Assembly: GCA_022578605.1 (NCBI GenBank)
Contig: MU394064.1
Span: forward strand, 62,001 to 126,000
Direction: 5' to 3'
DNA length: 64,000 nucleotides
From: Camillea tinctor
Lineage: Eukaryota > Ascomycota > Sordariomycetes > Xylariales > Xylariaceae
The stretch's first letter is position 1; each line of letters begins with the position of its first letter. Below are positions 38,014 through 49,169 of the stretch, in pieces. The notes under the pieces were generated by a model. The model made no database searches, was not told where the DNA came from, and saw only the letters and a program-made list of their open reading frames with translations. The position numbers and the translations under genes are program-made.

Positions 38014-39425
38014 TCTAACCTAGATTGACAGATTAAAGTGTGCCCCTTGCTGGTGTGTTTGTTTAACGGCGGTATATCATCAACATATTGCTAAATAGTC
38101 CCGTGGTGGAACTGGCCAAGCTTTGATGACGGGGTGGTTATCACAGAAGGACTAGAGGGGGGGTAGTAGAGTATGTCTTGGGGAAGTAAATTGGTTAACC
38201 TAACCTAGCCTTCGTGAATTTAGACGTAATAGGACTAACAAGGGTGGTACAGTAAATCACACGCATATAACAGCTATGATTCTTTACAGGTGGATTATCT
38301 AGAAAATATGTTGCGTATCGTGAGAAAAACAAAGGGGGGGGTTATATCTTTTTACGATATATAGGGAGAGGTGCTCCGAGGAATGATGGGATATGAATTA
38401 TATGGGACTCGTATATACGTTCTAGGGAGTTTAGAGACTATTCTTTTTAAAAAAGTGTAATTAAGTATTCTAAATCAGTAGGTGGGTGTTAGTATTTCTA
38501 AACCTTTGGCGGGGCATTATGGTAAGGGGTTGAGGGATGAAGAGGTGAGGTTATATGTACTCGGTCTATCTAGAGAAAGAGCCTCACCCTAACGTAATAG
38601 GTGGAATCCTACGCGCACTGAAGAGTATTATATATCCTGGGCTAATTCTACTACTACCACTAGCTAAGAGCCTTTAGTTTCATGAAGGCAACTGTTTGGT
38701 ATAGGGTTGTGAGAGAAAAGGGGGGAGGGGGGCGCTATGTTAATATTTGCGATCACAGGAAGCATATGGTGAGTATGGGCTTTGTCAGGATTAAAGAGTA
38801 TGGGTTGATATCAAGTAGATATGGTATGATATGGTTACCGATAAGTGAGTGGGTACGAGCGCTAGAACTTGAAGGTTTCGAACTTCTTGATGGGCTTAGG
38901 TTTTGATATCTGGGAACGACAGGTGAATAAAGAGTTCATTAGATACATGGCATGTGCATGTCATTTTCTATTTAAAAGCAGCGCTCCTTAATATAATGAC
39001 GTGAAGTCATATATACTCGTCAAAAAGTCACAAGGTATTAAGTTCTCAAAAACTACACCTAAAAGAATATGATTCTAAGACGACGCCGCGTAAACCGGCA
39101 TATTACCCCTTTCCACACGTTTCTTCTATTGAAACTATGGCACTTGGTGGCTCCCTGGGCATGTTGCGCCCAGATTAAGTTAACCTGTAGGTTATAGAAT
39201 TTAGGTATTCATCAAACTTGGACAATAACTAGGTAGGATCTTACAGGGTTTCCTACGGATACTCACGACTTTGAACAGTTCCCATGACCTTGTGCAATCT
39301 ATACGGGGCTTCACTGTATAGACTTAGTACCACTGCGAGGCATATCAAAGATCCATTGTCATAGTGCTCTTTAGATAGGTAGGAAAGTCCACTACATCTT
39401 GCTCGATACTAGGTTCCAGTATCTT

Positions 39426-42400
39426 CTATGCTGCCGCTAATCTGCTATTAATATCCTTGATCTCGTTGATAATGTCGCGGAGCGCCTGGCGAATTAAACA
39501 CAATTCTGATTCCACTGGCTGCACCTGGAGATGAGGACTAAGGCTGATTGCGAGGATGCCAAAATACTTTGCAAGTAGCAGTTGCATTTCTCTAGTTTCA
39601 TTTGCTCCGAGAATGCATTTTACAACCGGACGCCAGATACCAGCATGCTCATCGTAGAACTCTTCAAGCTGGAAATTCTGTGGCCTCCAGATACCATCCG
39701 CTATTGAATGCAATAACGTTTTCGGATCCTCTACTTGTTCAAATTCGAGAAAGGTCTCTTGGAACCATATGTCGTCAATCCGGAACCTGAGTAGTGGATC
39801 CATACGGAATAGTATCGAATTTCCCAATTTAGCGCCGTACTTTTTAAATAACTCGAGGCATCGTTTTATGTATAATGCATGCTCCTTCATGAAAAACATG
39901 TGATTGCCGGAAATTTTGTGGATGGAGAAATTTCCATGATCTAGGAATTTCCGGAAAGAGCAGTAGAGAAATGCCTGATAGGAAGTTAGGCTATCTATAT
40001 ATAGGTAATATTCTTCCGACGTTAATGCCCGTGGCTTGTGACAAAGCTCGGTTGCTCTTATCGAATCGGAGTCCGCACCAGACTCTAAGATTAGTTGAAT
40101 TATCGACGTTTGACGCTTGCAGAGTTCGTCTTGGATATGACGGAATTCCAAATCAGACCCTTTACCCAGGAACCTAGCTATCCCATCGTATAAGTAATAG
40201 AGATCACTAGAGGCGGTTATGGGAGGTAAAAGTGAAGAGCAAGTACGGAAAAGAACCTCGTTTTTCTGCTCCTGGGAAGAAAAGCGTTGGAATTCAGTTT
40301 GGTAATGGGTTAGGAGTGCTAAGTCCCCACCGTAGCCTGCTCTTTGTAGCAATCTTTGATTCTTGTAGGAAGGGGTTGTCCATTGAAAATCTATGCCAGC
40401 CATTCTGTCTTGAAATTCGTCCAGTCCCAGGATAACATCGATCACTGTGCAGTAGGATGACGAAATCCAATGACCAGGCATAGGGTGTTCATTAGGGAAC
40501 AACTTCCCGTCATTCAATAAGGAATCGATGTAATCTTCAAGCGTTAACGCCCTAGACAGACAAATGGCTATTTCTCTCCTAGATCTATTATCATAGCTGA
40601 GGATTTCGGAACCATCCTGTGTGTGCTGGAGGAATTCCTTTGCCGAGCGATGGACAAACTCTACGCGGGTTTGCTGGAGGTTTACATCATTCCCAAATAC
40701 CGTAACTTGAAGAAGTCCAGCGCTTTTAGAAGATAGCCGCTTTTCGAATTCTCGATGTATTCTTGGATGATCAGAGAGCCTCTGGATTTCATTTGGGCCA
40801 TTATACCCAATTATTTCTGGTAGTCCTAGCAACAGAGATGGACACGTTGCGAGGATAAATAAATGCGTCGATGGTCTATCTATTTGCATTTCGGGCACAG
40901 ACACTATATAAGTTTATGTTAGCTTGTAGGTTATGGTACATTCCAGATTCCATAGCTGTATTTAACAGACTGTACTTTATCACTCCCCAGGGAAGAAAAT
41001 AACATCACGAAACATAAAGAATTGCTTACATGCGAACCTAAACATCTCAGCGGTCTCCTGTCGATAAATTCCATGGTCTGCACTCTCTCTGTCCCACATT
41101 TGCCTAAATAAACCATAGAGGCTAGGGCTGAACTCTCCAATTCTCTTCTCAAGTTCATCCCAAGTATTTCCATCCCGCCAGCCTTTGAGAAGACTACTAA
41201 GCGCCATGAAAACCCAAAGAAAGACCCCATCAGACTTTTGAAGAACACGGCGTACAAGGTTATGGTAGCGATCTGTAGTTGTGTGAGGATCATCTCTAAG
41301 CCCCTTAAGTCTTTCGTTAGTGTAGGCCTTGATAGCATTTTCGTTGAGAGTTTGTATCCGTATAGTTGGATGAATCCCCAGATGAGGTAGGAAAACACTC
41401 TCTGGGCGGGTGCTTGCGCAAACCTTCACATTTGGCAGCCTTCCAAGATCCTGCACCAATTCAACGACATAACTCTTTTCATCTATTTCAGCCTCATCGA
41501 GGCCGTCCAAGAATATGCAGAAGGCCGGTGTGCTGAGCTGTATACATTCAATGAGGGTATCAGTAAGACCTTTCAAAGACCAGTCGTGCTCCGACAACTT
41601 GTCTAGCAGCTCAGGTTTAGCTTCAAGCAATGTCCCCAATTGAACATATCTTCGGTCGATTATTTGATAGAGTAAAGTCCGCACGCACCCTAGACGCAGC
41701 TTCTGCAGGCTATTTGTCCCGAGCTCGAAGAAGAAAAAGCGCAGAATCTGTACTTGGGGACGCCATGCTTTGAGGCATTTAATTGTTTGCTTGTTCTGAA
41801 TTAGGAATTTCGAGAGCGTGCTTTTACCGCTCCCTGCTTTGCCACTGATATAAAATATGGGCTGCTCTGACTGAAGCCAGTCCTTGAAGCAGCAGTCCAG
41901 TTTATTTCCGCCATTATCCTTCAAAATATCAGAGAATACCCACTTAGCTGTGTCCTCTGAAGCATCCTCGATCTTGTTCTCCCTCTCATTCATCTCCGGA
42001 AACCACAGAGTTGAGAGGAGTCTTCTGCGAATCTCATCTACATCATGCTGATGCTTTTTAGCCTCTATATTCTTAGTAAGCGAGTCTATGCGTTCTCGCG
42101 TCTGCCCCGACTCTGCCGTGATGTGGTCCCTCGTCGCTTGTGCTTCGGTGCGAATGAGATGTAACGTGTCTCTCTCACCTTGGGACCATCTCTCAATGAA
42201 TGCCTGGAGGTGTACTTCGAGTTCTAGGAATTTTTCGTCTGTTCGAACGCGATTGGCTTGCTTGGAAGTACTGGGCAGTCCGTTAACCACGACTTCTTTC
42301 TAATCTAAATTCTATTCTATTATTTCTTACCAAATCCTGTCTAATAGCTCTAAGTTTAGGAGAGTTTGAGTACGGTTTACCCTCGCCTCAATTTTCGAGA

Positions 42401-42791
42401 TGGAATCATGTTCCCAAAACTTATATCTTAAGGCTGCCCTAACACGGTCTCTCTTTCGTGATGTGGAAGTTGTTGAGACTTTCTGAAGTTGGCGTTGTAG
42501 CTCTGCTGTATCTCGTACCAGGTCGGAGGCAATGTTTTTGAATCTATTCCTCGCACGCAATTGTGCGTCATCTGGCTTGTTGCTCATAGATTCAGATACC
42601 GGATCATACTTGGCAGATTTGTCTTGAAGATTTGTCACTAAGGCAGAAAGATTAGAGATATCCGACAGAAGACTCGAGTTAGGGGAGAGATTTCTCGAAA
42701 CGTCGTGGTAAGTATTCACTATATCGCGAGCAAATGTTACGACCTGCATCACATTAGCAACGAGGCTAAGGGTTGCAATTGCTTCTGCCAT
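39426..42791 (-). CDS. NLR-like STAND NTPase (NACHT with DUF7791-type region)
   Basis: Exons 42791-42331, 42270-41030 and 40903-39426 join into 1059 aa without a stop. Intron 1 is 60 bp (GTAAGA...CAG); intron 2 is 126 bp (GTAAGC...TAG). Residues 1-155 form a helical N-terminal domain beginning AIATLSLVANVMQ, typical of fungal STAND effectors. A coiled stretch follows at about 160-250. The NTPase shows Walker A GKAGSGKST (297-305), Walker B LDGLDEA (408-414) and CASTRPE (438-444). VEFVHRSAKEFL at about 648-659 is the hallmark of the DUF7791-type winged region found after fungal NACHT domains. No WD, ankyrin or TPR repeats are visible; the last 400 residues are divergent. Such proteins act in heterokaryon incompatibility or non-self response; that role is inferred here. 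Confidence 0.9.
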
Positions 42792-44278
42792 GATTCGCTG
42801 TTTTTGGTGTTGAAAAATCGTGAACTGGATGAAACCTAGGTGAGCTTTTGCGTCAATGATGTAAAAAAGACACTATGCCTTTAAATACAGGGAAGAAAGC
42901 AAATGAACCAAGAAGCCAGAACAGAAAAGCTGACCCAAGGTATTTGAGCCCAATAATTTTCAAACATGAGTCCCAATGATATGATGTGGCGCAGTGGTCT
43001 ACTATGCATTAGGTGTGCAATTATATCATTTTCCCGCCATAGCCGCAGCTGCAGCCTGCATATAATGTTTTCTGAAATCTTTCACTCTATAATTGACATT
43101 ATTGCTTGCTTAAGAACTATCACTGCTGAGTGATACGACCGGACGACATCTAGTTTGATATTCATAATAAAGGCTTGAAAGAACATGTCTTACTGGCCGG
43201 GAATTTCAGTCATATCCGAGAATTGATGTCCACACCAAAGGCAATATAGTTTGGTCATCCCTTATACGTTGTTATAATTTGGGGTTACCACCCCATTATA
43301 CGGTACTACGCTACTATTACATGTATATATATAGCGGGCTTACGCCCTCCTAGACTCTCACCCGGACTAATACACTTCATCCTTTCCTTCACCTATCGTC
43401 TCACTCTAACATACCTGATAATTTATAAATTTTGAATCTAGCCTGATGCAAGGAGCCTTGTAAATGCCGAAAAGTGGAATTCCACGGAGTGGGACTCGAT
43501 TCAAGTGTCAATATTCCCAAAGCCTCTTATAGAATATCTTCCACTAGGGATGGGGCTTGTTGGGAGAGAAAAACAAGCTTAAGGGTGGGAATACTATAAT
43601 TGGCTTAGAAAATTGGAGTTTTGAACAGAGGATGTGATAATTTCTCATAAGACTTGACAGAAGGCTGATTGTTGTAAGCACTAGTTCAGGTTCCAGGTGT
43701 ATTTTGGTCTTTCCTTAATTGTCATATATTTTATATTTCTCTGGTCCGAGGCGCTCAAAGCCTGCCTGATGTGTTGTCCTCCTATTTAGAGATATCTTGA
43801 AGATACCATACTAATAAGAGTAATATATAAGAAACAGGTTACCAATTCGCCTTTATGCTATATAGGTAATTACACAATGAGATACATCCCTGAAAAGGCT
43901 TAAATGCTACTCAAGTTTATTGCAAGTTCAGTGGTTACATGACGATAGGTAACATAATTTTATGCATTATTAATGGGAGGAGCTGAAGAGCTGAACCCGT
44001 GTTCCTATTATGCAGGTAACTACACCACTTACTTCAGCCTCGATATAGGACTCCAGCCATGTAACTTAACGGAGGGGCTTTGGGGGCTTGATAAGTGAAA
44101 GTACTTAGATACCAAGTGAGCTTGGAAAAACGAAATAATCTCATGGCCGCCCTGGTGTCTCCTAAAACTTTCCCCTTCACATCACAAGTTTCTTGTCTAT
44201 TTCCTCAACATCCTTCTGACTACTGCTCGTCAAATACGTTAACCTGGATCCGGTCCCGTCATCAGCAAACCGGGCATA
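42792..44278. other. Divergent intergenic region between STAND NTPase and C2H2 gene
   Basis: A 1.5-kb AT-rich shared upstream region. No gene was seen. It is the only regulatory DNA between the two head-to-head genes, so shared control is possible. Confidence 0.5.
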
Positions 44279-45234
44279 ATGTCAACAAGATCCGATCTAT
44301 TCTTTCCGGAGTTCGTTATTGACGAACTAAGCAGTCTTTCTGAGTCTCTACAAGGGGAACTTGACCTCGACAGTATTAGAACTCACAGCAATTCTGACAC
44401 ATTCTCTCAGGTGACTTTCGACTCACTCACTGAAAATGGCACTCTTCCCAGAATGTCACGCACTAGTGTAGAGTTGGATCAGGCTCCACCAGGAGAACCT
44501 GAGGCACAAAACGATGGCACCCTGGCAGACCAACCCGAGTAAGATTTTTTTTTTTGAACAGACGCTAAAGGGGCGTATGTGCCAGGTTAGAGCACACAAG
44601 AATTCCGAGCCTTAAATGTTCGGAGCCGGGATGCAAATCGAAAGCCACATTCAAGACCCAAGCACAACTGTCATTGCATGTTCGGAATGTTCATATTAGC
44701 CCCCTCCTCTGCGACTTTCCCGGATGTAAGCACCGCAAGCCATTTGGCAAACAGTCCGACCTTGAGCGCCACAAGGTCACCATCCATGATCGTCATGATA
44801 TACAATGCCCAATCACAGGCTGCGATGCTAGCTTCTCCAGAAAAGACAAGGTGTCAAAGCATTTGCGAGAGAAGCATCCCAATGTTCAGTGCCAAGAAAA
44901 TCATTGCTTCGCCCTAGTAGTCGACTCAGAACAGGATTCTCATATTGAGCAAACTCATGGTCCTTATGAATGTGCATTGGGATCTTGTCAAAGAGGGCCA
45001 TCATCCCATTTCACAGAGGAGCGCTTAAGTGAACATCTGCGCAAACATCACAAAATAAGGTACTGGAACGCTTTTGGATCCGTATCTACACTATTAGGAG
45101 AAGGAACGTGCACCCTCGAGGAGAAGCACGTTCACTATCCCCACCGCAGAGTCAGATGGGAGGATTGTTCATTCTGTCTTGCGCGACAAGGAGGAGCCGG
45201 CTTGGAGTCCAACCACGATGCGCCACCCTCGTGA
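44279..45234 (+). CDS. C2H2 zinc-finger protein, two exons
   Basis: The exons are 44279-44538 and 44586-45234, giving 302 aa. The 47-bp intron (GTAAGA...CAG) is the shortest one that avoids a stop and restores the first finger; acceptors at 44570 and 44600 keep the same frame but are less likely. The first 85 residues are acidic and Ser-rich without cysteines. At least five C2H2-like units follow. Three are clear: CSEPGC...H..H, CDFPGC...H..H and CPITGC...H..H. Two are degenerate (CQENHC and CALGSC). The CxxxxC spacing is the long type seen in fungal TFIIIA-like fingers. It probably acts in the nucleus. It is transcribed away from the STAND NTPase. Confidence 0.82.
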
Positions 45235-48200
45235 TGACGTCTCCTATTTACTACCTTTGATGCAACAGGGACTAACGCTATTATCACCACTGCTGCTTTG
45301 GATGGCTATCTGACTGCGGATAACTTTTGAAGCGATTGACCTGTATGGTAACCAGATTGTTCTTGTCGGCAAAATTGTTATAGGTGGATCAATCTAACCT
45401 CTCTGAGACGGTGCTTTCATTATAGTACAAGGAATTTAGGGGGGACCTTTGTCATTGTCTTTCGTTTACATGTATGTTCGCAAGTTGTTTTTGTTTCGAC
45501 TATCTCGAGGGGGACATTTTGCTATTTAAGGCACCAGCTGGATTGGGATAAAGTGTTCTCAACAACACTGAAAAGGATGACCTTGGTTTTCTACAATCTT
45601 TGTTTTTCCCTTAAGGGGTTACGAAGACGGAAGCTTCAACAGCTTTCTTTTCCTCAATAAAATTGCCATTTCTGTTTCTAACGATATTCTAACCCGAGGG
45701 AGATATGTTTTAATCCACTATTATCCATAACGCAAATGTGGTACAGCTAATGCTGTATATAAACTCCCCACCATGGAGCTTGCAGAGGATCAAACCAATA
45801 ATGACATGAAGTATTGTAAGAACGATGGAGGGCTAAGTCTCTAGTAACCACCTACCTAGGTAGACGGGTGATTTACAGTCGACCACCATATCCCGACCAC
45901 ATGACAACACCGGCGGCGGAACGACGAAATATCACAATAAATACGTTTAAGCAAGCTTCTGCCCTCCGGACCCGGGATCCCCTAGCGGGTCCCCAACGGC
46001 GGTTCCAGCGGGGAACGGACCCGAGACTCGGCACTAAGTTAAGTAGGTTACTGCATCGAGCGCGCTAAACCGATTGATTCCCACCTTTAGCCCGTACGCA
46101 AACCCCCCCACCTCCTCTAAACACATGCACAATCAATCTGGTTCAAAAAAAGACTTGCTCATCTGCCCCAAGATTGCGACATCCTTATCTTTTTGTTTCA
46201 GAACAGCATACAAAAGATTAGGAGGGGGGTGTAGGAGGGTTAGGGTTGTCTTTTACTCCCCACCCCTCCTTTTTAGGGGAGGGCGTAAACTGAGGTCATC
46301 TGGTAGGGGAGGGAGAGCTCACACACACCCCGCATGACGAGCTGGAGCGTGTCAGGAGGGCACGCGAGTTGCGGGCGCGGGCACCCGGGAGAATCACCTG
46401 CGTCGGGTTGAGTTTTGGAGGGGGGTATTTTGGAGGAAGGGGAGGAGGAGGGGGGATGCAGAGGTTTGATAAGAAAATGGATTTTTGATATGATGGCTGG
46501 TATTATTTGCTTTAAAGCCGTCTAAACCATTTCTTGCATTTGTTCAGGACTAGGTTAACTTACACGTGGGGATATTGAAAAGGGACTGTCGGTGAGTTTA
46601 GGTTTAAGACAAGTAGGTTAGAGGAAAAGAAGAGCTTCGTGGACTTCACATGTGTCGTTATAGGTTGAGTTGAGGGGAAAATTGGAGTCGATGACCTAGC
46701 AAACCATACTCTTCGCATGTATGTCTCAGATACTCAAAGGAAAAGCATGTGGTCCTACGGTATTTCTACATCATCATGCTTGAGGAAGTTCAATATGAAG
46801 TAAGTGAAGAGACTAGCTATCATGTCTTCGAATCCTGTCTTCGTCGTCACTTTATGCCAAACCGGAACTGACTTAGACCTGCGATAAGCCGAGAGCTGAG
46901 TGTCATATGGCGTCCCTTTTAGGACCAGCCGATAGATTAGCTTTAGTGATGCGAGGGGGAGGGCTGAAAGAAGATGGTGTGGTCGAGTCTCCCCCTTTTA
47001 GTCGTAGCGCAGCTGTACGAAGGGACTCTCTGCTGCCGCCGTACTTTTCTGTCGTTTGCAGCTTTTGCTGCAGGATACACGAGGGCATCTAACCTAGATA
47101 GGCTAAAGACTTGACGTATATCACTAGGTTCAAAAAAAGGGGGATGATGTCGTTCGGAGGACCCAGGAAGGACAGGTGTCAGTAGAAAACTATAACCACA
47201 GATTAATTCGCCTAAGAGGCCCAGAACCGGATGAACATGACGGTTTGGTCTCAGCAGTCGAGGATTAACCCCGTAGGTATGAATCGGAATCACCTCTCCA
47301 TCAACCTTAGTCTAGACCCAGCTGTCCGGTCTGGTGGAGGCAGAGTTTGGGGCGTCAGGGAAGAGCGTGGGACTTAACAAGCCTCTGTGAAAGTTATATG
47401 GCTTTCTCGTATATTGTCCTGTTTGTGTACTCTTGTAAAGCCGTATTAATTGCATAATTCGATAGATGTAGTCAGACAAACATTGGTTTGTACATTAAAA
47501 AAAAATACAAACATAAAAAAACTGACGCCATTGTCAGAAAGATAGTGAGGTAGCGATGGGAACTTTGTCAGGCTCGCATGGCATTGGGGAAAAGTACCCG
47601 CACCTAGATAGGTTAACAAAGACGTTCTTTAAAGGGGGTAGTGTATATTACTTAGGTACTCCCCAACGGGGTCGTATTACGTTCCAATGATGCCCGCACA
47701 TCAACCAACGCAGCCGACTTTTCGCAGCATGCCACGAAGATATGATCATCTAATTGCAGATGCCCTCGCCAATGGATGTCGCACTTTAATCAAGGGGGCC
47801 AATGAGGGTAAAGACGAGGATGGATGAATTCGGGAAGACGAGGACCTAAAGTTGGTGAAGTGCAGGGTACAAAGTGGGACCCTGTGGCCTCCCTCTCTGA
47901 TGAGTGGGGCTCAGGTGAAGGTGGGGTGAAGGGTTCCATACTAAGTACTTAGGACTAAGGGCTAACGACCTCAGCCATTCGCCATTCGCGGTGGTGGGAG
48001 GTGAGGGGTTTTGTGGGTACTGATGGAATGTCTTTCACAAGGGTCCAGTGCTTTAAGAATGCTGGGATTCTCCACCCCCATGTCTTGATAAAGCGTTATT
48101 TCTCCTACACAGGCTACGATAAGAGCCCGACTTTCTCAATATAACCTTTTTGGAGGGGTTGTTCACATGGACAAGTCAGGTCAGGTAATACCTTGATGTT

Positions 48201-49169
48201 ATCACAACATCCATCTAACCCATCTGTTGGTAAAAAAAAGATAGTGGGAATGAATGGTGTGACATCTGAATTATTATTGCTTTTTTTTATTTTTATTTTT
48301 ATTTTTTGGTTTTCTTTTGGGGGTTTACCAATCTTTTCCCTAATAACTTTTTATTTAAGAAATCATTGCATTACAATAGACATATATAACTTACACAAGT
48401 CTTCCTCTATTGTATTCTCTATTTTCTAGAAGACCTAGACTTAATTAAGGTCCCCCGGGGTTGGGGCTGAGTTCGATCTGTTCCGTTTCTTGTTCGTCCA
48501 TTCAACATTAAACTTTGGTGTTACAAACCAATACTGGATCACTAGACTTTGGTACTTCGGACAGACCACCTGATTGTCAGCCGAATCAGAAAGCCTATCT
48601 ACTCGGCTCGAGCCAGCTTTACCTCTCTCTCTCTCTCTCTCTCCCCTAACCGGCTTCTTAAGTCTGTTCGAACCAAAAGAGAGAAAAAAAACAAAAACAA
48701 AATACCCCCTTCCCCCCTCCCCTCCCCTTTTTTTTCATTTTTCTTTTTTTTTTTTCAATTCCGATTCTGATTTTATTTTTATACCTTGCTTCATATTTTC
48801 ATTTGGGTCTTCCCACTTTCTTCCTCCCATCTCTGTTTCCATCCTGGACAGACATGACACTCGTTTCTTGACCACCAGAAGAATATAGAAGGAAAGCAAA
48901 AGAAAAAAAGAAAAGAAAAGCGATTGGTAGATAGACTTACGTAGGCCATGTCTATCATCAATTGAGTTCTCCGTCTTCATTCTCCCAATCGATGCCGTCG
49001 AAAGCCCCGCATCAACGTCGCATCACCACCTTTGCTCGACCAACGACCGTCAGCTGGGCTCTGACCAAGACCCTTATCCGTCTTCGTCCCTTTTCTGCTT
49101 ATGATCCCATATTTCCCCCTATGAACTATTCGAGAACCCCCTAACTTCAACGCCCGACCCAATCCCACC
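45235..49169. other. Intergenic region of 3.9 kb
   Basis: No gene was seen. Features are a TACCTAGGTA palindrome (45853-45862), G-rich stretches around 46200-46460 and a CT microsatellite at 48625-48643. The last 400 bp look like the CT-rich leader of the F-box gene. The short frames overlap on both strands and lack coding character. Confidence 0.5.
48625..48643. repeat. CT microsatellite
   Basis: An uninterrupted CT run in the probable 5' leader region of the F-box gene. Confidence 0.75.

Larger units (their letters stand above)
28693..39425. other. Gene-poor region of 10.7 kb
   Basis: The first 200 bp are the CT-rich leader of the 343-codon gene on the minus strand. Beyond that I see no coding region I can defend. 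The longest frames (113-164 codons at 36143-37317) overlap each other on both strands and match no family. The region holds several minisatellites (listed separately), TAG-rich DNA near 29220-29300 and AT-rich DNA from 37.6 to 39.4 kb. No transposon ends were recognised. Confidence 0.5.

Noticed and set aside
42300..42330. 31-bp intron in the STAND gene
   Set aside because: Too short for a fungal intron and it creates an immediate stop; the 60-bp alternative works.
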